NCBI GenBank assembly: GCA_028112705.1
Contig: JAOGYN010000006.1
Coordinates: 1-64,000, forward strand
Reading direction: 5' to 3'
Source of the DNA: GCA-002712045 sp028112705
GTDB taxonomy: Bacteria > Pseudomonadota > Alphaproteobacteria > Rhodobacterales > Rhodobacteraceae
Length of the DNA stretch: 64,000 bases
In this document: positions 55,152 to 62,765 of the stretch, piece by piece
Position numbering within the stretch: the first letter of the stretch is position 1
How the letters are laid out: each line of letters starts with the position of its first letter
Program-made: the position numbers and the translations under genes
Notes under the pieces: model-generated
What the model saw: only the letters and a program-made list of their open reading frames with translations
What the model was told of the DNA's origin: nothing
The model's database searches: none

Positions 55152-55286
55152 TTATGCGGAAAGTGACTTACGACCGCGAGCCCTGCGGGCATTCAAGATT
55201 TTGCGACCTGCTTTAGTGGCCATACGAGAACGAAACCCATGTCTTCGTTTGCGGACGAGATTACTTGGTTGGAAAGTTCGTTTCAT
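55152..55286 (-). CDS. rpmH: 50S ribosomal protein L34
   Basis: A 44-aa ribosomal protein, very basic, starting MKRTFQPSNLVRKRRHGF and containing RSRMATKAGRKILNARRARG before ending KSLSA. These are the universally conserved L34 blocks, so the identity is certain. Strong AGGAG lies six bases upstream of the ATG at 55286. It heads the leftward block rpmH-rnpA-yidD-ttcA. Confidence 0.98.
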   Translation of the reverse strand: MKRTFQPSNLVRKRRHGFRSRMATKAGRKILNARRARGRKSLSA

Positions 55287-55334
55287 TTTGTTCTCCTAAA
55301 GCGCAAGTGGAATGCTGGATTCAAGGCGCAACTT

Positions 55335-55366
55335 ATTATAGAGCGTCTACTTATGCCCAGTTTCAA
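55335..55366 (-). promoter_or_regulatory. Candidate promoter for rpmH-rnpA
   Basis: On the minus strand a perfect -10 TATAAT (55340-55335) lies about 49 nt before the rpmH ATG. The best -35-like hexamer, TTGAAA (55366-55361), is 20 bases away, longer than ideal. With the standard 17-base spacing, the -35 would be AAACTG. The -10 is convincing; the -35 is not. Confidence 0.4.
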
Positions 55367-55525
55367 ACGAAGTCAATTCATTTGGTGATATTCTATTAGT
55401 AATCGATAACTTTTTTTCGTACAAGCTGAGCAATGGATGAATACTTTATATAAATTTCATAAAAACAAAAAAATGTTCCCAGTAAAAGGGTTTTTGATAA
55501 ATAACTAGCCAAGGGTTTTAGGAAA

Positions 55526-56242
55526 TTGCAGAACAAAAAATATATTATACCGTTAAGTATCGTTATTATTGCCATTGTGGGGTTTACTCTATTGAGAGAT
55601 TATCTTTCTTACGAAACCCTTCGCAACAATCATGAATCACTTGTAAATTTTAAGAATGAAAATTATTGGGTAACCGTTATAATATTTATTATTTCGTATA
55701 TAACCCTGGTTACTTTTGCTTTGCCAGGATCACCAATTGCATCTTTAACTGGTGGATTTTTATTTGGATTAGCTTTTGGAACTTTCTTAAATGTTACTGC
55801 CGCAGCAACAGGTGCAACATTAATTTTCTTAGCCGCTAAAAATGGCTTTGGAAACAAATTAACCCAGCGAATTGACGCTTCAGAAGGCTCCATTCGGAAA
55901 ATTCGAGATGGTATAAAAAGAGATGAAATAAGTTACCTTTTGCTAATTAGATTAATTCCAATCATTCCTTTTGCAGTAGCAAACTTAGTACCTGCACTCT
56001 TTGGGGTATCCTTACGTAATTTCTTCTTTACAACTTATATTGGTATAATCCCTGGAGGTCTCGTTTTCACCTGGTTAGGTTCTGGACTAAGTGATATTTT
56101 TAAACAAAATCAAGAGCCAAATTTTAGCATAATTTTTGAAATATATGTAATAGGTCCCATTTTATGCTTATGCTTACTTTCATTTCTTCCTATTATACTA
56201 AAGAAATTAGGTATTATCAAAAATCAAAATGAACAAATATGA
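55526..56242 (+). CDS. TVP38/TMEM64 (SNARE-associated) family membrane protein
   Basis: A polytopic protein of 238 aa. After a first helix (IIPLSIVIIAIVGFTLL) it has the DedA/VTT-type core: TFALPGSPIASLTGGFLFGLAFG, followed by LLLIRLIPIIPFAVANLVPALFGVSLRNFF, typical of TVP38 proteins. Related proteins scramble or flip lipids; the role here is unknown. The start is TTG at 55526 with AGGA very near and AAGGG 11 nt upstream; no better start fits the frame. It is transcribed away from rpmH over 239 nt. Confidence 0.88.
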   Translation: MQNKKYIIPLSIVIIAIVGFTLLRDYLSYETLRNNHESLVNFKNENYWVTVIIFIISYITLVTFALPGSPIASLTGGFLFGLAFGTFLNVTAAATGATLIFLAAKNGFGNKLTQRIDASEGSIRKIRDGIKRDEISYLLLIRLIPIIPFAVANLVPALFGVSLRNFFFTTYIGIIPGGLVFTWLGSGLSDIFKQNQEPNFSIIFEIYVIGPILCLCLLSFLPIILKKLGIIKNQNEQI

Positions 56243-56315
56243 ATTAAAACATAATTCATATTTAACATATTAATTGTTGCAATATAAAGCCAGCACCGCT
56301 AAGTCGCTCGACAGT

Positions 56316-56392
56316 GGACCGATAGCTCAGCTGGATAGAGTACCTGACTACGAATCAGGGGGTCGGGGGTTCGAATCCCTCTCGGTTCACCA
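56316..56392 (+). tRNA. tRNA-Arg (anticodon ACG)
   Basis: A 77-nt cloverleaf with encoded CCA. The acceptor stem is GGACCGA with TCGGTTC, one G-U pair, discriminator A then CCA at 56390-56392. The D arm is GATAGCTCAGCTGGATAGAG. The anticodon stem CCTGA / TCAGG encloses loop CTACGAA with ACG at 56350-56352. The T arm is CGGGGGTTCGAATCCCT, with the canonical GGTTCGAATCC. ACG is probably edited to ICG and reads CGU, CGC and CGA. Confidence 0.97.
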
Positions 56393-56434
56393 ATAAATAA
56401 TAAAATTAAGCCGGTTGCACAAAATATACCCAAG

Positions 56435-57094
56435 TCAATCAAGTATTTTTGATAACTCTAGTTTTTCTGTTATAAATTTCTTTCCTAGCATATCCTCGCA
56501 ATTAATCGTCGCGTATTCTCCAGGAAACAAATAGCAGTCAATGCCACATAGATTTGCTGAAGATTGATTAGCTTTTGTATCTTCTATAGCAATAGCTTCG
56601 TTTGCGCTTATTTTTAGTTTACTCAAAGCATATTCATATATTTCCACATCAGGCTTTCCCTGCTTTACTAGTTGATTTGATGTAATCAAGTCAAAGTCTT
56701 CAAAATCAATGTAATTTGATAGGCCTTCTTTTATTATAGCCACAGTTTTGGGTGTTGTAGTAGTTATGAAACCCAACTTAATACCTAAATCTTTACATGC
56801 CTTCACTGCCTCCAGGCAACCAGACCTTGGCTCAATACCATTCTTTACTAAATCTTCAAATATTTCTTGCTTATCATAGTGAATTTTTTCAATCAGCTGT
56901 TTTGCTAATGCTCCCCCTCCAAATGATGATAACCTCTTCTTACCTCCAGGTTCTTGCAACAAGTTGCAGTATGTTCCAATGTTCCAGTACCAGGCTACGT
57001 TATTTAACTTTAGTGCTTCATTATAAGCTCTCCGCTGCAATTCTGATGTCTCAGCAAGTACTCCTATAGATCCAAATAAAAGAGCTTTTTTCAA
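56435..57094 (-). CDS. HAD-superfamily protein (CbbY/PGMB-like) without the catalytic Asp
   Basis: A 219-aa protein with a HAD fold. The cap region resembles CbbY (ETSELQRRAYNEALKLNN). Motif II is LGFITTTTPKTV, motif III KQGKPDVEIYEYALSKL, and motif IV IAIEDTKANQSSAN. Motif I, normally FDxDGTL with the nucleophile Asp, reads LLFGSIGVLAETSE: positions 8 and 10 are Gly and Ile, so the phosphatase chemistry should be lost. The remaining motifs are well kept, which suggests a retained non-catalytic or altered role rather than a decaying gene. The substrate is unknown. Confidence 0.85.
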   Translation of the reverse strand: MKKALLFGSIGVLAETSELQRRAYNEALKLNNVAWYWNIGTYCNLLQEPGGKKRLSSFGGGALAKQLIEKIHYDKQEIFEDLVKNGIEPRSGCLEAVKACKDLGIKLGFITTTTPKTVAIIKEGLSNYIDFEDFDLITSNQLVKQGKPDVEIYEYALSKLKISANEAIAIEDTKANQSSANLCGIDCYLFPGEYATINCEDMLGKKFITEKLELSKILD

Positions 57095-57311
57095 TTCTAA
57101 TCCTCACTTTTTAATTAATCATTAACTTAAAAACATTCTCATTTCGGTTTAGATAATACGACCGACCTATAAAGCAAGCCTATCAGAAGTTTTAATGCAC
57201 CAGCTTATTTATAGTTTAAACTAATTACCAATCTGTAATTGGACTCAAACTGTCTATTTTGAATATCAACCATATCAAATAATTTCTTGCATAATTAAAA
57301 TTTAGACATAT

Positions 57312-57464
57312 ATGACACGTATGGAGCATCCCAGAACGATAAGAACTCAGTGCGGTATTGATAAGTATCATGTCCTTCGTCAAAAGAATGGATTTTTTAA
57401 TAAATCACGGCTACTTTGGTTTGTTTTCTTCGCAACGATAGTGGATTTTTTTAAAAATAAGTGA
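57312..57464 (+). CDS. Possible 50-aa basic ORF (unconfirmed)
   Basis: The only notable feature in the 389-nt gap between the HAD gene and dgt (57095-57483). The frame from the ATG at 57312 encodes 50 aa: a basic first half (MTRMEHPRTIRTQCGIDKYH) and a second half with a hydrophobic segment (LLWFVFFATIVDFF). No clear Shine-Dalgarno precedes it. The rest of the gap shows no recognisable RNA or repeat. I do not recognise a family. Confidence 0.3.
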   Translation: MTRMEHPRTIRTQCGIDKYHVLRQKNGFFNKSRLLWFVFFATIVDFFKNK

Positions 57465-57483
57465 CCGTTGAAATATTAAATAC

Positions 57484-58650
57484 TTAAACAAAATTTAGAT
57501 GATCATTATCAACTATAATTCTTAAACGCGCCGCTTCCTGATATGCAAACCGGTCTGTCATACCAGCTATGTAATCTGATATTATCGTTGCCAATTCTAT
57601 TTTGCTTTTTGCACTTTTTACTGCTGCGCTCCACTCATCAGGCATTTTTTGTGAGTCATTTAAATAAGTTTGGAATAACTTAGTAACAATCTTTGTCGCT
57701 TCTTTACGCCTCAACATTACTGAAGGTGCTCGATACATATTATTGAACAAAAATTCTCTAATCAAAGTCAAATCAAACCACATTGATTTTGAAAATTTTA
57801 CAACTTTTTCCTCATGCATTCTGATCTCATCAACATTCGTAAAAGAAAAATTAGATAAATTTGTGATACTAGTCTCAATCACATCTTCCACCATCTTACC
57901 AAATAAGGATCGTAAAACCTCATGAATTCGGCGAGAGTTATCTATGTTACTGTATTTTTCATCAACACTTTTAAAACATCTATTTAACAATGGTATTTTT
58001 TGTAAATCAGCAACTGTAAACAAATTCGCTCTCAACCCATCATGTAAATCGTGGTTATTATAAGCTATATCATCCGATATTGCCGCGACTTGAGCTTCAG
58101 CACTAGCATTTGTATGCAACTTTAAATCTTGGAACTTTGAATATTCCAACAACCCAATTGGAATTGGATTAACCACTGGACCATTATGCTTTGCAAGACC
58201 CTCCAATGTTTCCCAGGTTAAATTTAATCCATTCCAGCTTGCATAATGCTGTTCTAAAAATGTAACGACTTTTATCGCCTGAGCATTGTGATCAAAACCA
58301 CCATAGGTATTCATCGAATAATTAAGAGCCTCTTCTCCGGTATGTCCAAAAGGCGTGTGGCCAAGGTCATGTGCAAGAGCGATCGCCTCAGTTAATTCAT
58401 CATTTAATTTTAAAACTTTCGCTATCGTTCGTGCAACCTGAGCTACTTCAATCGAATGAGTAAGCCTGGTTCGGTAATAATCCCCTTCATGAGCCACAAA
58501 TACTTGCGTTTTGTGCTTTAAGCGACGAAAGGCAGAGGAATGAATAATTCGGTCACGGTCTCGTTGAAAACAAGTTCTAAAATCATTTTCTTCCTCGATG
58601 TGAAGGCGTCCATTAGATTTTTTTGGATCACACGCATAATTAGCAATCAT
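57484..58650 (-). CDS. dgt: Deoxyguanosinetriphosphate triphosphohydrolase-like protein
   Basis: An HD-domain dNTP triphosphohydrolase of about 388 aa, probably acting on dGTP or other dNTPs. The HD core is seen as YRTRLTHSIEVAQVARTIAK, then AIALAHDLGHTPFGHTGEEALN near residue 90. The N-terminal CFQRDRDRIIHSSAFRRLKHKTQVF is the Dgt signature. The metal-binding His and Asp residues are intact. I use the ATG at 58650 (MIANYACDP); a GTG at 58659 is less typical. It is divergent from erpA across 81 nt. Confidence 0.94.
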   Translation of the reverse strand: MIANYACDPKKSNGRLHIEEENDFRTCFQRDRDRIIHSSAFRRLKHKTQVFVAHEGDYYRTRLTHSIEVAQVARTIAKVLKLNDELTEAIALAHDLGHTPFGHTGEEALNYSMNTYGGFDHNAQAIKVVTFLEQHYASWNGLNLTWETLEGLAKHNGPVVNPIPIGLLEYSKFQDLKLHTNASAEAQVAAISDDIAYNNHDLHDGLRANLFTVADLQKIPLLNRCFKSVDEKYSNIDNSRRIHEVLRSLFGKMVEDVIETSITNLSNFSFTNVDEIRMHEEKVVKFSKSMWFDLTLIREFLFNNMYRAPSVMLRRKEATKIVTKLFQTYLNDSQKMPDEWSAAVKSAKSKIELATIISDYIAGMTDRFAYQEAARLRIIVDNDHLNFV

Positions 58651-58665
58651 AATTAGCACCAGTTC

Positions 58666-58694
58666 TTGCTGTTGATGTCACTAATGACTATAAT
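58666..58694 (+). promoter_or_regulatory. Sigma70-type promoter for erpA
   Basis: TTGCTG (58666-58671), exactly 17 bases, then a perfect TATAAT (58689-58694). The start would be near 58701, leaving a leader of about 31 nt before the erpA ATG at 58732. It is the best sigma70 match I found in the window. It may also serve xthA downstream. No clear Fur, IscR or Irr box is visible. Confidence 0.65.
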
Positions 58695-58731
58695 ATGGAA
58701 ATAGAGTTAACAAAACCCGAAATGGCTTACC

Positions 58732-59064
58732 ATGGAAATATCACTACCACCGCGCGTCACTCAACGAGCATTCGACCGTTTAACTGAAATAAACGCAAAA
58801 CTTGAAACCCCAAAAGCTTTAAGAGTGGCTGTGGACGGTGGAGGTTGTTCCGGTTTTCAATATCTAATCGAACTTGGCTTACCTAAAGATGACGACTTAG
58901 TTTTGGAAAAAGCAGGTGAAAAAGTTTTAATAGACAGTATATCGCTTCCATTTTTGGCAAATGCAGTTATTGACTACAGCGATGAGATTATAGGTGCAAG
59001 ATTTGTAATCAACAATCCAAATGCGACATCAAGCTGTGGTTGTGGTACATCATTCTCATTATAA
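58732..59064 (+). CDS. erpA: Iron-sulfur cluster insertion/assembly A-type carrier (ErpA/IscA-like)
   Basis: A 110-aa HesB/IscA-type carrier that hands Fe-S clusters to apoproteins. The three conserved Cys are present: Cys39 in VDGGGCSGFQY, and Cys102 and Cys104 in NATSSCGCGTSFSL. Whether it is ErpA or IscA cannot be decided from sequence alone. A sigma70-type promoter lies just upstream, and the xthA start follows 38 nt after its stop. Confidence 0.92.
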   Translation: MEISLPPRVTQRAFDRLTEINAKLETPKALRVAVDGGGCSGFQYLIELGLPKDDDLVLEKAGEKVLIDSISLPFLANAVIDYSDEIIGARFVINNPNATSSCGCGTSFSL

Positions 59065-59101
59065 GAATAACAAAATCCATTAAAATACTAAAGGCAGAAG
59101 A

Positions 59102-59881
59102 TTGAAAATTGCGACATATAATATAAATGGAATCAAGGCTCGTTTACCAAGAATTTTAGAATGGTTAGACGAATCAAAGCCAGACGTAGCGTTATTTCAA
59201 GAAGTTAAATCTGTTGATGAAAATTTTCCAAAAACAATTTTTGAAGACAAAGGATACATAGTCGAAACCCACGGACAAAAATCATTTAACGGTGTGGCTA
59301 TTTTATCAAAATTTCCTCTCGAGGATGTTAGACGTGGTTTACCAGGAGATGATACCGATGAGCAAGCTCGCTGGATCGAAGCAACTGTAATGTCTGACGT
59401 GCCAATAAGAGTGTGCTGTTTATACCTTCCAAATGGGAATCCTGTTCCAGGCCCAAAGTATGATTATAAGATTTCTTGGATGAGAAGACTATATTCGCGT
59501 GCAAATGAGTTATTAACACTCGAAGAACCAGCTTTAATGGCAGGGGATTATAACGTCATTCCTCAATCAGAAGATGCACACACACCTGAAAATTGGGGAA
59601 ATGACGCATTGTTTTTACCTGAAAGCCGTGACGCCTTCCAAAAGATTGTAAATCTTGGATATACTGACGCGTTTCGCTGTATTGATCCTCAACCTATGAA
59701 TTATACATTTTGGGATTTTCAAGCTGGTGCATGGAACAAAAATGAAGGCATAAGAATCGATCATTTCTTACTCAATCCAAATTGTGCTGATTTGTTGAAA
59801 GACTGCCAGATAGATCGATATATGAGAGGAAGAGAAAAGCCGTCAGATCACGTACCAATTTGGGTAGAACTTAATGTCTAA
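59102..59881 (+). CDS. xthA: Exodeoxyribonuclease III
   Basis: An AP endonuclease/3'-5' exonuclease of base-excision repair, 259 aa, in the endonuclease/exonuclease/phosphatase fold. Seen are TYNINGIKARLPRILEWL, VALFQEVKS, the metal-binding MAGDYNVIP, and the catalytic RIDHFLL and PSDHVPIWVEL. The start is TTG at 59102. It follows erpA and ends with a 4-nt overlap onto the convergent FAD monooxygenase. Confidence 0.95.
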   Translation: MKIATYNINGIKARLPRILEWLDESKPDVALFQEVKSVDENFPKTIFEDKGYIVETHGQKSFNGVAILSKFPLEDVRRGLPGDDTDEQARWIEATVMSDVPIRVCCLYLPNGNPVPGPKYDYKISWMRRLYSRANELLTLEEPALMAGDYNVIPQSEDAHTPENWGNDALFLPESRDAFQKIVNLGYTDAFRCIDPQPMNYTFWDFQAGAWNKNEGIRIDHFLLNPNCADLLKDCQIDRYMRGREKPSDHVPIWVELNV

Positions 59882-61071
59882 TCACCTCTACTTACATCCA
59901 CACCATATAACCAATCATATTTACTTTGGATAAAACTAGGCTTGAATTTATAAGACGCTTTCATTCCTAAATCTATTATATTAGCTTTAACACCCACGGC
60001 GTGGTAAATGTCTCCATTTGATGATGATGCCAGAGAAACTTTCTTAATCCTCTTATACCTTCGTGATTGGTATTTTTTAAAACCATCCTCCATATCAATA
60101 GAACCGTCCAATTCTTCTGCCAAAACCCAAGCATCCTCAATCGCCATATTAGCGCCTTGTCCCAGAAAGGGCACCATTGGGTGACATGAGTCACCTATTA
60201 GAACAATACCAGCCGAATGCCACTTTTTGGGCAAACTATGAGAAAAAAGCCCCCACAAGTTCACATTTTCTGCCACACTTAGCAATTTCAAAACATCAGT
60301 TGGCCAATGTTCAAAAGACCGTTCTAGGTTTTCTCTTTTGTCTGCATGATGCCAACCCTCTGCTACCCAATTATCCCGCTTCTCAACTGCAACTAGATTT
60401 ACCAAATTACCATCTCTGATAGGGTAAGTAACTAAATGTCGGTTTGGACCAAACCTTATAGTAGCTTCACTAGGCAAATCAGTTAAAGGAACAAACTTAC
60501 TTTCAATCATGGCGCGCCAAGCAACTTTTCCAGTAAACGTAGGTTGTGCTTTGCACTCTATTGATTTTCTGGCAATTGAGTGAATTCCATCTGCTCCTAC
60601 CAACATACGTGTTTTATGTACTGTGCCATCATTAAAAGAAATTTGGATCTCTTTATCATCATAATTAATAGACTCAGCTTTCTTGTTAAAATGTACTTTG
60701 ACTCCTAAATCTTCAGTCTTTTTTATTAAGATCCCTATTAAATCTGATCTGTGAATTACCAAATGGGGATTAGGGTTTCCATGTGTCACCCTCATTAAAT
60801 CAACCCTACTTGAGAACAATGGATTTTTATAATTTTGCACGTTAATAAATTCGAGGACATTACCCTTAGAAAATAGCTGAGCCGCCAAACCTAACGTGTC
60901 CATAACTCCAAACCCATTTGGGCTAACTTGAATTCCAGCTCCAATACTACTTTGTCTTTTTGTTTGATCAAAGACTGTAACATTTGCTCCACGCCGAGAC
61001 ATCGCAACAGCAGCTGTTAAGCCCCCAATGCCGGCACCTAAAATAGTTACGTTTTGATTTTTTAAAGACAT
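59878..61071 (-). CDS. FAD-dependent monooxygenase (salicylate hydroxylase-like)
   Basis: A flavin monooxygenase of 397 aa. The FAD fold is VTILGAGIGGLTAAVAMSRRGANVTVFDQ, then SSIGAGIQVSPNGFGVMDTLGLA, the DG segment VGADGIHSIARKSIE, and GDSCHPMVPFLGQGANMAIEDAWVLAEEL. These fit the salicylate/6-hydroxynicotinate 3-monooxygenase group. The real substrate is unknown. It is a second flavin aromatic hydroxylase in the window, not adjacent to a dioxygenase gene. Confidence 0.87.
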   Translation of the reverse strand: MSLKNQNVTILGAGIGGLTAAVAMSRRGANVTVFDQTKRQSSIGAGIQVSPNGFGVMDTLGLAAQLFSKGNVLEFINVQNYKNPLFSSRVDLMRVTHGNPNPHLVIHRSDLIGILIKKTEDLGVKVHFNKKAESINYDDKEIQISFNDGTVHKTRMLVGADGIHSIARKSIECKAQPTFTGKVAWRAMIESKFVPLTDLPSEATIRFGPNRHLVTYPIRDGNLVNLVAVEKRDNWVAEGWHHADKRENLERSFEHWPTDVLKLLSVAENVNLWGLFSHSLPKKWHSAGIVLIGDSCHPMVPFLGQGANMAIEDAWVLAEELDGSIDMEDGFKKYQSRRYKRIKKVSLASSSNGDIYHAVGVKANIIDLGMKASYKFKPSFIQSKYDWLYGVDVSRGD

Positions 61072-61128
61072 GTTTTTACAATTGTACTAATGACGACTCA
61101 ATTTTCAATAAAATAACTGATTTGTTAT

Positions 61129-61548
61129 TTAATCGTCTCGATGTACCTTTTCTTTTCTTTCGTGCTTTGCTTGAGCTTCCAAGCTCATAGTCGCGATTGG
61201 ACGTGCACTTAATCTTTTCAGGCTAATAGGTTCACCTGTAACATCACAATATCCATATTCACCATTGTCAATTCTTCTTAAAGCACCATCTATTTTTGAA
61301 ATTAATTTTCGCTGACGATCCCGTGTCCTTAATTCTAAAGCCCTATCTGTCTCCTCGGAAGCTCTATCTGCAGCATCAGGAATATTCCGAGTTCCGTTTC
61401 GCATTCCTTTTATTGTATCTTGAGTCCCATCCATAATCTCAGATTTCCAATCTAACAGCTTTTTACGAAAGTACTCTAGTTGGTTATCATTCATAAATGA
61501 TTCTTCTTCTGATGGTATATAATTTTTAGCTAAAACTTTTTTTGACAT
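61129..61548 (-). CDS. dksA: DksA/TraR family RNA polymerase-binding protein, reduced zinc finger
   Basis: A transcription factor of about 139 aa that enters the RNA polymerase secondary channel and acts with ppGpp. The coiled-coil tip has the acidic DAADRASEETDRA motif. The zinc-finger region is YGYCDVTGEPISLKRLSARPIATMSLEAQAKHERKEK, which keeps one Cys of the usual four, as in some Rhodobacter-type DksA proteins. I use the ATG at 61548 with GGGGA upstream; a TTG extension to 61563 would contain that SD. Confidence 0.9.
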   Translation of the reverse strand: MSKKVLAKNYIPSEEESFMNDNQLEYFRKKLLDWKSEIMDGTQDTIKGMRNGTRNIPDAADRASEETDRALELRTRDRQRKLISKIDGALRRIDNGEYGYCDVTGEPISLKRLSARPIATMSLEAQAKHERKEKVHRDD

Positions 61549-61713
61549 CGTCAATTTCCCCAATCAAGAATCACAGCACACTAATACTGATATTGCCGCG
61601 GAAGCTTTAGCTTAATCGCGCCCCATTGTCACCCCACGTCATTCCATATCTTGTAGGTTTATTTTGGTCTGCTAAGGTCTTATATGATAAATCACCCTAA
61701 ATATGGAAACACA

Positions 61714-62553
61714 ATGAAATTTTCTGGAACCAAGGCCTATGTGGCCACCGACGATTTGACGATTGCAGTGAATGCTTCGATCACCCTAGAAAGACCTTTA
61801 CTAGTGAAGGGCGAACCTGGAACTGGTAAAACAGAACTAGCAAAACAGATCTCACAGTCACTCAATCTCAGAATGATAGAGTGGAACATAAAATCAACTA
61901 CTAAAGCCCAACAAGGACTTTATGAATATGATGCAGTTACAAGATTGCGTGATAGCCAGCTTGGTGATGAGCGTGTAAAAGATGTCAAAAATTATATAAA
62001 AAAAGGAAAACTCTGGGAAGCATTTGAAGCCAAAGAAAAAGTAGTTTTATTAATTGACGAAATTGACAAAGCTGACATCGAATTTCCAAATGACTTGTTG
62101 CAAGAAATTGATAAAATGGAGTTTCATGTCTATGAAACTAATGAGATAATCAAGGCAAAAAATAGACCAATAGTTATAATAACATCTAACAATGAAAAAG
62201 AATTACCTGATGCTTTTTTACGAAGATGTTTTTTTCACTACATTAGATTTCCCGAAGATGATGTGTTACGCAAAATAATCGACGTTCACTTTCCAAAAAT
62301 AAAATCTCAACTAGTGACACAGGCATTATCTCAATTTTATGAAATACGAGAAACACCTGGATTAAAGAAAAAACCGTCAACATCAGAAGTTTTAGATTGG
62401 TTAAAGCTCCTTCTTGCTGAAGACCTATCTCCAGAAGATCTAAAACGTGACGGGAAGGATTCTCTTCCAAAATTGCATGGGGCTTTATTGAAAAATGAAC
62501 AAGATGTGCATATGTTCGAACGTTTAGCATTTCTAGCTAGAGGACAACGTTAG
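61714..62553 (+). CDS. MoxR-type AAA+ ATPase
   Basis: A 279-aa MoxR ATPase. Walker A is LLVKGEPGTGKTELAKQ near residue 38, Walker B VVLLIDEIDKADIEFPNDLLQEI, sensor 1 VIITSNNEKELPDAFLRRCFFHYIRFP with the arginine finger. It probably works as a chaperone-like partner of the VWA protein downstream. I start at the ATG at 61714 (MKFSGTKAYVATDDL), as in Rhodobacterales homologues; an in-frame ATG at 61684 also has an SD-like AAGG. It leads a trio with a 53-aa membrane protein and the VWA gene. Confidence 0.92.
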   Translation: MKFSGTKAYVATDDLTIAVNASITLERPLLVKGEPGTGKTELAKQISQSLNLRMIEWNIKSTTKAQQGLYEYDAVTRLRDSQLGDERVKDVKNYIKKGKLWEAFEAKEKVVLLIDEIDKADIEFPNDLLQEIDKMEFHVYETNEIIKAKNRPIVIITSNNEKELPDAFLRRCFFHYIRFPEDDVLRKIIDVHFPKIKSQLVTQALSQFYEIRETPGLKKKPSTSEVLDWLKLLLAEDLSPEDLKRDGKDSLPKLHGALLKNEQDVHMFERLAFLARGQR

Positions 62554-62590
62554 AAATTAGAAATAGCAACTTAAATTAAAGGTCAAAAAA

Positions 62591-62752
62591 TTGCTTATCA
62601 TTACATTTGCAATAGTGGGTGCTCTCGTTGGCACTTTCACTGCTAGAAAAAACGGTGGAAATAGATCAGATTTACTCCAATACTCTATAGTGTATTTAAT
62701 TATTGGCACAATTATTGGAATTTTTACAACATTGGCAATCGAGTGGCTGTAA
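62591..62752 (+). CDS. 53-aa membrane protein between MoxR and VWA genes
   Basis: A tiny protein that begins MLIITFAIVGALVGTFTARK and ends SIVYLIIGTIIGIFTTLAIEWL, so it has two hydrophobic segments joined by a basic loop with GGNRSDLLQY. The start is TTG at 62591, eight bases after AAAGG. I recall comparable small proteins at this place in Rhodobacterales genomes, but no named family. It overlaps nothing and ends 14 nt before the VWA ATG, so it is likely co-transcribed. It may tether the MoxR/VWA pair to the membrane; this is speculation. Confidence 0.7.
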   Translation: MLIITFAIVGALVGTFTARKNGGNRSDLLQYSIVYLIIGTIIGIFTTLAIEWL

Positions 62753-62765
62753 TCAGAGGATCAAA

